In this document: positions 1-5,760 of the stretch, one piece after another
Numbering within the stretch: the stretch's first letter is position 1
Layout: each line of letters begins with the position of its first letter
Assembly (NCBI GenBank): GCA_018897875.1
Contig: JAHIKF010000036.1
Span: forward strand, 1-8,721
Source: Pseudomonadota bacterium
GTDB lineage: Bacteria > Desulfobacterota > Desulfobaccia > Desulfobaccales > 0-14-0-80-60-11
Length of the DNA: 8,721 nt
Direction: 5' to 3'
Position numbers and translations under genes: made by a program
Notes under the pieces: generated by a model
Database searches by the model: none
What the model was told of the DNA's origin: nothing
What the model saw: only the letters and a program-made list of their open reading frames with translations

Positions 1-1065
1 GCCGCCGCAAGTGGCCAGCGACAGGGCGGTGGGCGCCGGCAGGACGGTGGGGTCCATGCAGTGCACCTTCTGGAGCTTGGCGGCGGTATCCATCTCCTGG
101 ATGAGGTCCAGGTTGTTATTGGAGGCGCAGCCGTCCGTCCCCAGCCCCACCGGAACCCCCCGGCGCAGGAGGTCGGCCACCGGTGCGATTCCGGAAGCCA
201 GCTTCATGTTGGACTCCGGGCAGTGGGCCACCCCGGCCCCGCTGGCCGCCAGGAGCTCTTTATCGGCCTCGGAGAGGACCACCGCATGGTCCGCCAGCAG
301 CCGGTGGTTGAGCAGCCCCAACCGGTGGAGATGGGCCACCGGCGAGGCGCCGTAGCGGGCCTGGCAGTCCTCCACTTCCCGATGGGTTTCGGACAGGTGC
401 ATGATGAGCCGGGTGTCACACTTGGCCGCCAACTCGCCGCACTGCTGCAATAATTCCGGGGAGCAGGTGTAGACCGCATGGGGCTGGATGGCCACCTGGA
501 TCAAGGGATGATCCTGCCAGGCGCGGTAGAGGTCCTCGCTGAACTTGAGACCCGCCGCGGGGGGGCCGTAGTTGGGCGACGGAAAGTCGTAGAGCACCTC
601 GCCCACCACCGCCCGGATGCCGGTTTCGGCCGCGGCCCGGGCCACGTGGTCGGCAAAGAGATACATGTCGGTGAAGGTGGTGGTGCCGGAGAGCAGCATC
701 TCGGCCACCGCCAGCTTCGTGCCCCAATAGACGAAATCGCCGTTGAGGCGGCTCTCGGCGGGAAAAATATAATTATTGAGCCATTCTTCCAGAGGCAGGT
801 CGTCGGCCAGGCCGCGGAACAGGGCCATGGCGGCATGGGTGTGGGCATTGATGAGGCCGGGGAGGATCAACCCCTGGGGGTAATCCAGCACCTGGGCCGG
901 GGCGTAGCGTTTTTGAAGCTCCGCCGGGGGCCCCACCGCGACAATCTCGGCGCCCTTAAGGGCCACCGCCCCGGGAGAGAACACCTCGTGGCGCGGGTTC
1001 ATGGTCAACACCCAGGCGCCCTGGATGATCAGGGAAACCGGTTCCGGCCCCGGCTGGGACATCAT
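1..1065 (-). CDS. mtaD: 5'-methylthioadenosine/S-adenosylhomocysteine deaminase, amidohydrolase family (C-terminus cut off by window)
   Basis: Cytoplasmic metal-dependent amidohydrolase predicted to deaminate the adenine ring of S-adenosylhomocysteine, methylthioadenosine or adenosine, giving the inosyl product (purine and methyl-cycle salvage). The frame is open from 1065 to the window edge, about 355 codons. The family is usually about 430 aa, so roughly 75 C-terminal residues lie outside. Visible motifs: NAHTH (metal ligands His75 and His77), QPHAVYTC (His196), HLSETH (His223, Glu226), ADHAV (His260) and GTDGCASNN (metal ligand Asp311). These follow the order and spacing of the MtaD/SsnA subgroup. 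Two ATGs lie in tandem (1065 and 1062) after an AGGAG at 1069-1073; the second has the better spacing (6 nt). A related chlorohydrolase or guanine-deaminase-like specificity cannot be excluded, but the GTDGCASNN region favours MtaD. No other methionine-salvage gene is in view. Confidence 0.92.
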   Translation of the reverse strand, partial: MMSQPGPEPVSLIIQGAWVLTMNPRHEVFSPGAVALKGAEIVAVGPPAELQKRYAPAQVLDYPQGLILPGLINAHTHAAMALFRGLADDLPLEEWLNNYIFPAESRLNGDFVYWGTKLAVAEMLLSGTTTFTDMYLFADHVARAAAETGIRAVVGEVLYDFPSPNYGPPAAGLKFSEDLYRAWQDHPLIQVAIQPHAVYTCSPELLQQCGELAAKCDTRLIMHLSETHREVEDCQARYGASPVAHLHRLGLLNHRLLADHAVVLSEADKELLAASGAGVAHCPESNMKLASGIAPVADLLRRGVPVGLGTDGCASNNNLDLIQEMDTAAKLQKVHCMDPTVLPAPTALSLATCGG

Positions 1066-1147
1066 TTTCTCCTTTAGACGCATGAGTGCACGGTCCACCG
1101 CGCCTCCATGACGGCTGGGCAATGGATTTTCCGCCCCGGGCCATGAC

Positions 1148-1173
1148 CACTTAGAGCCTTCACTTAGAGCCTT
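1148..1173. repeat. 13-bp tandem duplication
   Basis: The 13-mer CACTTAGAGCCTT occurs twice with no gap (1148-1160 and 1161-1173), identical in both copies. It abuts the left end of the palindromic element that starts at 1173 and lies upstream of the mtaD-like gene. It may be a slippage product or a trace of an insertion event. No function is evident. Confidence 0.6.
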
Positions 1174-1339
1174 TGCCATAAATTCTTTCCGTTGGCTGGT
1201 TCTTAAATCCCCCTAAATCCCCCTTTTTCAAAGGGGGACTTTCAAAGGAATTCCGCTAAGTTCCCCCCTTTGGAAAAGGGGGGGTAGGGGGGATTTTGGT
1301 TCTTGAAGCATGTGTCATAACGGAAAAAACTTTTGGCAA
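1173..1339. repeat. MITE-like palindromic intergenic repeat element
   Basis: This non-coding element of about 167 bp is built as nested inverted repeats. Its outer arms, 1173-1193 and 1319-1339, match in 18 of 21 positions when one is reverse-complemented. Inside lie two G/C-run hairpins: 1219-1237 (CCCCCTTT, loop TTC, AAAGGGGG) and 1263-1283 (CCCCCCTTT, loop GGA, AAAGGGGGG). The left half, 1205-1238, and the reverse complement of the right half, 1261-1297, are also similar to each other, so the whole can fold into one long hairpin. It fills most of the gene-free stretch between two minus-strand genes. The structure fits a dispersed palindromic repeat or non-autonomous MITE; no transposase is encoded. 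A clean target-site duplication is not visible. A degraded relative sits at 6429-6460. Confidence 0.6.
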
Positions 1340-1343
1340 TTGC
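1336..1343. other. Short perfect palindrome at the repeat edge
   Basis: GCAATTGC is a perfect 8-bp palindrome overlapping the right end of the repeat element. It may be part of the element's terminus or target. The rest of 1344-1437, downstream of the transglycosylase stop codon, shows no convincing terminator or gene. Confidence 0.25.
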
Positions 1344-1437
1344 TATAAATCATCGCTAACCCCGTAGGAATGGTGAGGGCACCGGCCTTGCAATGCCAAT
1401 CCGATAATACCCCGGGATACCGTTGAGAAGCCAAGGC

Positions 1438-2406
1438 TCATTGCTTCGTCCCGGCCCCGGCCGGTCCCGCCGGCTCCCCCTGGCGCATGACTGCCTGGAA
1501 GCGGGGGGCCGACCCCGAAGGAATTTTCAGGCGAAAGGTCCCCGGGGCCAGAGAATCACCCTTGATCCAGGGGTTGAGCCTCTTGATGACCTTGTAATAA
1601 GTACCGCTGGCCTCCGCCAGTCTTCTCACCGGCACCTCCTGGGCCAGGGTAAGCTGGACCTCGTCACAAGCCAGGGGCGGATAGAGCTGATCCTCTGGAA
1701 TGGCGTAGCCGTAGCGGCCCGGATCCTCCATGATGATCTTGGCCGCCAGGATGCGGTAGATATAGCGCTCGGTCTCCTCCGGCAGGCTCAGGTGGTAGTA
1801 GTTATTGACCCCCTGGACGGCGATGGCCTTCTGCACCCGCCCTTCCCCGGCGTTGTAGGCCGCCAGGGCCAGGGGCCAGCTGTGAAACAACCGGTGCAGA
1901 TTTTCCAGGTAGGACAAGGCCGCGTCCGTGGCGGCTCCGAAATCCAGGCGCTCATCTATGGCTTTGTCGCACCGCAACCGGAACCGCTGGGCCGTGGGGC
2001 CCATAAACTGCCAGGGGCCCAGGGCGCCGACACTCGACCGGGCCTGGGTGCGCAGGTCGCTCTCCGCCAAAGCCACGTATTTCAGGTCCAGGGGGAGCCG
2101 CCGGGCCCGCAGTTTCCGCTCGATTTCCGGAAAGTAGCGGTGGGCCCGTTTCAGCCACATGGTGGTCTGAGCCCGGCTCCACACCTCGATGATGAACTCC
2201 CGGTCCAGGGCCTCCCGGACTTCCGGTTCATTGAGGGGCACCGGCTCGCCGCAAAGGAACATCTGGGCCGGGGCGGCAAAGGAGGGAAAGGGGGCGACCT
2301 CGGAGGGGGCGGCGGGCGGCGACCCCAGGGGCAGGCCGGGGCCCGCCCCTACCCCGCCGGGGAGGAGCCACAGGCCGGCCAGCACAAATATGATGATCAG
2401 CGTCAT
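1438..2406 (-). CDS. Secreted lytic transglycosylase, SLT domain with C-terminal LysM-like domain (MltD-like)
   Basis: Predicted periplasmic murein lytic transglycosylase that cleaves the glycan strand of peptidoglycan to leave 1,6-anhydro ends. Read from ATG at 2406 the protein has 322 residues. Residues 1-22 form a hydrophobic export signal with no lipobox. The SLT domain spans about 105-225: the ALAESDLRTQA segment carries the likely catalytic Glu115, followed by GALGPWQFM (128-135), AAYNAGEGRV (182-191) and YIYRILAAKIIMEDP (215-229), all family hallmarks. Residues about 250-296 (QLTLAQEVPV...RLNPWIKGDSLAPGTFRLKIP) resemble a divergent LysM cell-wall-binding module. A TTG at 2430 would add eight residues but has no SD; the ATG has a weak AGGA nine nucleotides upstream. 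The MscS-like gene lies 66 bp upstream on the same strand, so co-transcription is likely. Confidence 0.92.
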   Translation of the reverse strand: MTLIIIFVLAGLWLLPGGVGAGPGLPLGSPPAAPSEVAPFPSFAAPAQMFLCGEPVPLNEPEVREALDREFIIEVWSRAQTTMWLKRAHRYFPEIERKLRARRLPLDLKYVALAESDLRTQARSSVGALGPWQFMGPTAQRFRLRCDKAIDERLDFGAATDAALSYLENLHRLFHSWPLALAAYNAGEGRVQKAIAVQGVNNYYHLSLPEETERYIYRILAAKIIMEDPGRYGYAIPEDQLYPPLACDEVQLTLAQEVPVRRLAEASGTYYKVIKRLNPWIKGDSLAPGTFRLKIPSGSAPRFQAVMRQGEPAGPAGAGTKQ

Positions 2407-2472
2407 AAAGGGTAATCCTGTTGAAGGCAAGGATATCGTTCGGTAAGCATGTACCCCACCGGAAGCGGTCTG

Positions 2473-3822
2473 TCAACCCGTGGGGTTCAGGGCGGCGTCC
2501 CGCTCCCGGGGCCGGACGGCCACCTCCAGTTCGGGCACGGACTGGTGATGCAAGACCCGCTGCGGTAAGGGCAGGTCGATGCCATGCTGCTGGAATCGCT
2601 TCCAAACCCCCAAAAGAATCTGGCTCTTGACATTGTGGACCCCATTTTGCGGGTCATGAATCCACACCCGCAGTTGAAAATCCACGGAGTTTTCCCCGAA
2701 GCCTATTAACAGGCAGGCGGGCTTTGGATCGGTCAGGATGCGGTCCACCTCGGCGGCCGCCTCCAGCATGAGGTCCATGGCTTGCTGAACATCCGAGTCG
2801 TACCCGATGCCCACGGGGATCTTGAGACGGACCAGATTGTTGCTGTAGGACCAGTTGATCACCTGGTTGGTAACCAGGTCTTCGTTGGGTATGAGGTATT
2901 CCGTGGCGTCCCGGGTCACCACAGAGACATAACGGCTGCCGAGATAATTGATATATCCGTGGGTATCACCCAACTGGATCACGTCACCGGGCTTGATGGA
3001 TCTATCGGCCAGGATGATGAGACCGCTGATCAGGTTGGAGAAGATCTTCTGCAAGCCGAAACCGAGGCCCAGGCCGATGGCGCCGCTGAAAACCGCCAAG
3101 GCCGTGAGATTGAACCCCAGGTAGTACAGAACCCCGAGGGCCACCAGGGTAAAGAGGGCGAAGGTGAGCAGCTTGTGCAGCAGGACCTGCGCCGAGGGGG
3201 TGATATGCTCCACCGTCTTGATCCAGTGCTCGAAGAACACCGAGATTTTCTTGGCCAGCCAGAACAATGCCACCAGAAGGAAGCCCCCTTCGAGCACGCT
3301 GAGGAGAGTCAAATGCACGTTACTGATGGTCAGGTCGATGCTGTTGAGCAGGGCGAGGAAGGGGTGGAGCAGGTGGACGATATCCAATGCGGCCACGGAC
3401 CAGAAAATAACGGAGATGCCCCTGGCCAGGGTGCGGTTCTTTATCTGGGAGGTCAGCAGGCGAATAATCACCCAGGCCAGGAACAGGCTCAGGAAGATGC
3501 GTATCCCGTGATTGGGCCAGTGAAAGTGGCTTGCGGCTCTCAGGGTGAACCAGAGCAGCGCGACAGTGATTATGGGGCTGACTAACCTGGTGGTGATCAC
3601 CCTGGTCAGATGCGGCAAAGAGTGTTCCACCAGGGGGTGCCGCTTCAGTTGCCGGTGAAGCCACGGCCGCACCGGCCCGGCGGCCAAACGGGCCAGGAGA
3701 TACAGGCAGCCCACCACGATAAGCTGTAATAGCATGTTCCAGACCAGGATGTGGGTAAGGACATAATTCTGGGCCTGGAGCCCCACGGCAAAAAAATCAT
3801 CGAGATTAAGGGCATTACCCAT
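2473..3822 (-). CDS. MscS-family mechanosensitive ion channel (large, multi-helix variant)
   Basis: Inner-membrane channel expected to open under membrane tension and release solutes during hypo-osmotic shock. At 449 aa it is longer than E. coli MscS (286 aa) because extra N-terminal helices are present. Hydrophobic segments lie near residues 25-46, 78-96, 108-124, 134-153, 170-190 and 215-236. The pore helix and gate region, about 240-272, carries the Gly/Ala-rich signature (GAIGLGLGFGLQKIFSNLISG). The beta domain follows with KPGDVIQLGDTHGYINYLGSRYVSV (277-301) and IPNEDLVTNQVINWSYSNN (311-329). The mixed alpha/beta cytoplasmic domain extends to about 425, and a charged tail ends the protein. 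The ATG at 3822 is preceded by GGAGG at 3828-3832 with 5-nt spacing. The downstream transglycosylase gene on the same strand suggests a joint role in envelope integrity. Confidence 0.93.
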   Translation of the reverse strand: MGNALNLDDFFAVGLQAQNYVLTHILVWNMLLQLIVVGCLYLLARLAAGPVRPWLHRQLKRHPLVEHSLPHLTRVITTRLVSPIITVALLWFTLRAASHFHWPNHGIRIFLSLFLAWVIIRLLTSQIKNRTLARGISVIFWSVAALDIVHLLHPFLALLNSIDLTISNVHLTLLSVLEGGFLLVALFWLAKKISVFFEHWIKTVEHITPSAQVLLHKLLTFALFTLVALGVLYYLGFNLTALAVFSGAIGLGLGFGLQKIFSNLISGLIILADRSIKPGDVIQLGDTHGYINYLGSRYVSVVTRDATEYLIPNEDLVTNQVINWSYSNNLVRLKIPVGIGYDSDVQQAMDLMLEAAAEVDRILTDPKPACLLIGFGENSVDFQLRVWIHDPQNGVHNVKSQILLGVWKRFQQHGIDLPLPQRVLHHQSVPELEVAVRPRERDAALNPTG

Positions 3823-3857
3823 CGTGGCCTCCGGGATAAAATGGAAATTTTCCCTGG

Positions 3858-3887
3858 ATTGTACTGTAAAGTCCGGGAAATTGGCAA
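3858..3887 (-). promoter_or_regulatory. Predicted sigma-70-type promoter for the MscS-like gene
   Basis: On the minus strand TTGCCA (3887-3882) and TACAAT (3863-3858) are separated by 18 nt. The expected start near 3851 gives a leader of about 28 nt containing the GGAGG site. Both hexamers differ from consensus at one position. The placement just upstream of the only divergently oriented start makes it credible. Confidence 0.5.
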
Positions 3888-4007
3888 CCGGCAGGAACTT
3901 ATTCGAGACCCGACGGCCGGCCGCCCGGAGGGTCGATGGCCCAGGCGCGTAAACCCGGCGGCGAGGCGCTGCCGCTTCCCCAAATCCGGCGGCCGGGAAA
4001 AAATTTC

Positions 4008-4036
4008 TTGATTCCTGGCCGGTTCTCTTCTATGAT
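4008..4036 (+). promoter_or_regulatory. Predicted sigma-70-type promoter, orphan or leader
   Basis: TTGATT (4008-4013) and TATGAT (4031-4036) are spaced by exactly 17 nt, giving an expected start near 4043. The next long gene starts more than 400 bp downstream, so the transcript is either a long leader for the MauE-like/rhodanese operon or a separate small RNA. It follows an A-rich stretch at 3999-4006. Confidence 0.45.
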
Positions 4037-4056
4037 TTACGCAGAATTTCTCTACG

Positions 4057-4068
4057 AGGAGGTGATCC
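4057..4068 (+). promoter_or_regulatory. Full-length perfect Shine-Dalgarno sequence
   Basis: AGGAGGTGATCC is a 12-nt uninterrupted complement to the 3' end of bacterial 16S rRNA (E. coli-type tail assumed). It lies two nucleotides before a GTG at 4071. Counted from the GGAGG core the spacing to that GTG is 8 nt. Such extended matches are rare and indicate strong ribosome binding, yet only a very short frame follows. Confidence 0.5.
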
Positions 4069-4070
4069 TG

Positions 4071-4109
4071 GTGCATCGGTCGCTCTTTTTTACACCTTTG
4101 AAATCCTGA
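4071..4109 (+). CDS. Possible leader peptide or mini-ORF, 12 codons
   Basis: GTG at 4071 opens a 12-residue frame (MHRSLFFTPLKS) ending in TGA at 4107-4109. It is placed at the right distance behind the perfect SD sequence and about 28 nt behind the predicted transcription start. The same frame is open back to an ATG at 4032, which would give 25 residues, but that ATG overlaps the -10 box and lacks an SD. A 7-bp hairpin follows 17 nt after the stop, an arrangement reminiscent of translated leaders. No peptide family is recognised, and no run of one regulatory amino acid is present. The alternative is that this is the surviving start of a decayed gene. Confidence 0.28.
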   Translation: MHRSLFFTPLKS

Positions 4110-4125
4110 AGCAGCGGCGTCCGGG

Positions 4126-4142
4126 GAGCCTTGGTAAGGCTC
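4126..4142 (+). other. Perfect hairpin in the gene-free leader region
   Basis: GAGCCTT (4126-4132) pairs with AAGGCTC (4136-4142) across a 3-nt loop GGT. No T-run follows, so it is not a canonical terminator. It lies 17 nt after the mini-ORF stop, where a translating ribosome could influence its folding. Confidence 0.4.
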
Positions 4143-4410
4143 TGGATTCGGAGGCCGGACAAGGGTGAGGCTGATCGCCGGGAACTTTCTTTTAGCCGCA
4201 GTCCTGGTTCAATCCCCCCCTTGCAGTAACCCTTCAGACGCATCGCAGCAATTTTTCGGCCTACCGACGTAAACGCCGCTCTCTTCGGAAGCAGTGGAAG
4301 GCGCCGCTCCGCCCGCGCCCGGTTGCCGGCCGCGGCCAGCCCCGACCTCGGGGTTCGGTCCCGACCGCATCCCCAGACCTTACCCGCCTCCAACAGGCTT
4401 GAGGCCACAT

Positions 4411-4440
4411 CCGGCCCGGGCCGGTTTCTGGTTTAATTTT
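4411..4440 (+). terminator. Terminator-like palindrome followed by a T-rich tract
   Basis: CCGGCCCGGGCCGG (4411-4424) is a 14-bp perfect palindrome able to form a 5-bp all-GC stem with a 4-nt loop. It is followed by TTTCTGGTTTAATTTT, a discontinuous T-rich run. It lies 30-60 bp before the MauE-like start, so it could end the leader transcript begun near 4043. The interrupted T-run keeps confidence modest. Confidence 0.35.
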
Positions 4441-4468
4441 CGCCTGAACCTCATAAAGGGTGATTAGT

Positions 4469-5005
4469 TTGTCGAGAATCGGCGTCAAACCCACTACCTC
4501 CCAGGAAATACCCCTGGCCGGCAACTCCCGCCGGTCCCGGCCACATCCTGACCTCGGTGGTCCGGTCGCCTTGACCTGGCTGTACCATTTTCTGAGACTG
4601 GGTCTGGCCGCCATCTTCATTTATGCAGGGGTTATCAAACTGCTCGATCCCCGGGCCTTTGCTCACGCCATCGCCCAGTATGAGTTGATCCCCGAGACGC
4701 TGTTGCCTCTGGTGGCCGTGGGCCTGCCGGCCCTGGAGCTGCTGGCCGGTATCGGGCTCATCTTCGAAGTCCGGGGCAGTCTCACCCTTATTGCTCTTTT
4801 ACTCCTGATATTCCTGGTGATCCTGGGATATGCCGTCTGGCACAACCTGGACATCGACTGCGGCTGTTTCACCCTTGATGAACTGGACGCCCAACACGGC
4901 GTCAAAACCGCGTTCCGGCGCGACCTCATCATGATCGGGGCAACTCTGTTCCTGTATTGGCGGCGTCGGAGTCGTGCGCCCCAACGTTTCCCCAACCTTT
5001 TATGA
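4469..5005 (+). CDS. MauE/DoxX-family redox-associated membrane protein
   Basis: Integral inner-membrane protein of the MauE/DoxX-like group, whose characterised members support thiol/disulfide or quinone-linked redox chemistry. Read from TTG at 4469 (178 aa), hydrophobic helices lie at about 36-57 (FLRLGLAAIFIYAGVIKLLDP), 77-100, 104-126 and 152-164. The loop after helix 3 carries DIDCGCF with Cys131 and Cys133, the hallmark CxC of this group, followed by a basic patch and the last helix. The start is uncertain: the TTG at 4469 has AAAGGG 8 nt upstream; the GTG at 4460 abuts that SD too closely; the TTG at 4571 would begin at MTWLYHFLRLG, where the conserved domain starts, but has only a weak SD. 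The first 35 residues look unconserved. The rhodanese lipoprotein gene follows after 39 bp, probably in the same operon. Confidence 0.8.
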   Translation: MSRIGVKPTTSQEIPLAGNSRRSRPHPDLGGPVALTWLYHFLRLGLAAIFIYAGVIKLLDPRAFAHAIAQYELIPETLLPLVAVGLPALELLAGIGLIFEVRGSLTLIALLLLIFLVILGYAVWHNLDIDCGCFTLDELDAQHGVKTAFRRDLIMIGATLFLYWRRRSRAPQRFPNLL

Positions 5006-5044
5006 TCTGAAAATAAACCGAATGCTTTAAGGAGAAGTGACAAA

Positions 5045-5557
5045 ATGACTAAAAAACACAGATTCTTCCTGGGTGGACTCTTGGCTATCGTGGCCCTGGC
5101 CCTGGTGGGTTGCGGCCAATCCTGGTCCGGCAAAGAGCTGGCGACGGAGACCTCCGGGGTGAACTTATCCCGGGAGACGAGCCGGGGCGGCTACCAACTC
5201 GTCACTACCCCGGAGTTAAAAGCCTGGATCGACCAGAAGAAACCCATGATGATCATCGACACCATGCCCATGGAAGACAGCTACAAGAAACAGCACGTCC
5301 CCGGGGCAGTGCAGTATGATTTCCCCATCCCGGAAGTGAAGGAGATGGACGACGCCGCTAAGGCGAAATTCGAGAAATTTTTAGGACCCGACAAGGATAA
5401 GACCCTGGTGTTCTACTGCGGTTTCGTCAAATGCACCCGCAGCCACAACGGCGCCATGTGGGCGGTCAAGCTGGGCTACAAGAACGTCTATCGCTGCCCC
5501 GGCGGCATCAAGGCCTGGAATGAGGCCGGCTACCCGGTGGCCAAAGGCGATAAATAA
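5045..5557 (+). CDS. Rhodanese-like domain lipoprotein (exported sulfurtransferase)
   Basis: Predicted lipid-anchored single-domain rhodanese acting outside the cytoplasm on sulfane sulfur or thiols. The 170-aa protein begins with MTKKHR, a hydrophobic stretch and a lipobox LVGC. Cys23 would be lipidated, and Gly at +2 favours outer-membrane sorting. The rhodanese fold covers about 50-167: TTPELKAWIDQ, MMIIDTMPMEDSYKKQHVPGAV (a CH2A-like region), then the active loop YCGFVKCTRSHNGA with Cys125 as the expected persulfide-carrying residue and Cys130 as a second cysteine, and the C-terminal GGIKAWNEAGYPV motif. Canonical loops read CxxGxR; this CGFVKCT version is a variant. AAGGAG at 5029-5034 lies 10 nt before the ATG. 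It sits 39 bp behind the CxC membrane protein, suggesting that the two work as a pair. Family assignment is firm; the substrate is unknown. Confidence 0.92.
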   Translation: MTKKHRFFLGGLLAIVALALVGCGQSWSGKELATETSGVNLSRETSRGGYQLVTTPELKAWIDQKKPMMIIDTMPMEDSYKKQHVPGAVQYDFPIPEVKEMDDAAKAKFEKFLGPDKDKTLVFYCGFVKCTRSHNGAMWAVKLGYKNVYRCPGGIKAWNEAGYPVAKGDK

Positions 5558-5604
5558 GCCGACGCCGCCGGCACACACCGGTAAAGCAGGAAAAGGCTGG
5601 TGGG

Positions 5605-5622
5605 GCGGGCGTCCCCGCCCGC
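5605..5622. repeat. Compact GC hairpin, dispersed-repeat type
   Basis: GCGGGCG (5605-5611) pairs perfectly with CGCCCGC (5616-5622) around a TCCC loop. It lies 47 bp after the rhodanese stop. It resembles short intergenic hairpins common in GC-rich proteobacterial genomes and could act as a transcript end or mRNA-stabilising stem, although no T-run follows. Confidence 0.45.
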
Positions 5623-5639
5623 TACTCAACTGGATTGAT

Positions 5640-5656
5640 GGTGCGTAGAACGCACC
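5640..5656. repeat. Second compact hairpin, dispersed-repeat type
   Basis: GGTGCGT (5640-5646) pairs perfectly with ACGCACC (5650-5656) around an AGA loop and is followed by CTACG. The sequence type (GGTGCGT...ACGCACC...CTAC) is familiar from dispersed intergenic repeats in many bacteria. It follows the previous hairpin by 17 bp, so the two may form one composite unit. Confidence 0.45.
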
Positions 5657-5670
5657 CTACGAAAGACTTT

Positions 5671-5701
5671 TCAAACCCGGAAGATTTTTTACCAGGTTTG
5701 A
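5671..5701. other. Stem-loop upstream of yedF
   Basis: TCAAACC (5671-5677) pairs with GGTTTGA (5695-5701) across a 17-nt loop containing a T6 run. A possible weak promoter, TTGAGT then TATTAC with 16-nt spacing, overlaps its right arm and could start yedF transcription near 5730. Whether it is an operator or a terminator remnant cannot be told. Confidence 0.25.
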
Positions 5702-5760
5702 GTCAACCGTAAGGTAACCTATTACCCACACCGATTAACCACAGAGGAGAGCGTTTAACC

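Larger units (their letters stand above)
4110..4468. other. Gene-free stretch upstream of the MauE-like gene
   Basis: No convincing gene is seen here on either strand. Open frames exist on the minus strand but give low-complexity, Arg/Pro/Ala-rich translations with no recognisable motifs. The stretch holds the hairpin at 4126-4142, two adjacent small hairpins at 4340-4353 (CCCCG/CGGGG) and 4356-4367 (CGGTC/GACCG), and the terminator-like palindrome at 4411-4424. No known riboswitch consensus, tRNA or SRP RNA motif was recognised. Confidence 0.45.

Noticed and set aside
478..1077. Long open frame on the plus strand opposite the mtaD-like gene
   Set aside because: It is antisense to a gene with an intact active-site motif set; its translation is His/Gly/Arg-rich with no recognisable domain.
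1205..1297. C-run/G-run repeats considered as a CRISPR array
   Set aside because: The units are inverted rather than direct, there are no regular spacers, and no cas gene is nearby.
1423..2415. Plus-strand open frame of about 330 codons opposite the transglycosylase
   Set aside because: The minus-strand frame carries the SLT catalytic motifs; the plus frame is a GC-bias shadow.
2782..3585. Plus-strand open frame opposite the MscS-like gene
   Set aside because: It lacks motifs and is rich in Gln/Glu/Gly from antisense of hydrophobic codons; the MscS signature on the other strand is unambiguous.
4032..4109. 25-codon version of the mini-ORF from ATG at 4032
   Set aside because: The ATG overlaps the predicted -10 box and would lie upstream of the transcription start; the GTG at 4071 fits the SD.
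4205..4225. GGTTCAATCC resembling a tRNA T-loop
   Set aside because: The flanking bases do not form a T-stem, and there is no acceptor, D-arm or anticodon arm around it.
4107..4230. TGA at the mini-ORF end considered as a selenocysteine codon, given nearby yedF
   Set aside because: Read-through gives an unrecognisable sequence, and no bacterial SECIS-like stem with a guanine-bearing loop could be placed at the right distance.
4052..4620. Overlapping minus-strand open frames in the gene-free region and the MauE-like start
   Set aside because: The translations are low-complexity Arg/Pro/Ala-rich with no SD and no recognisable domains.
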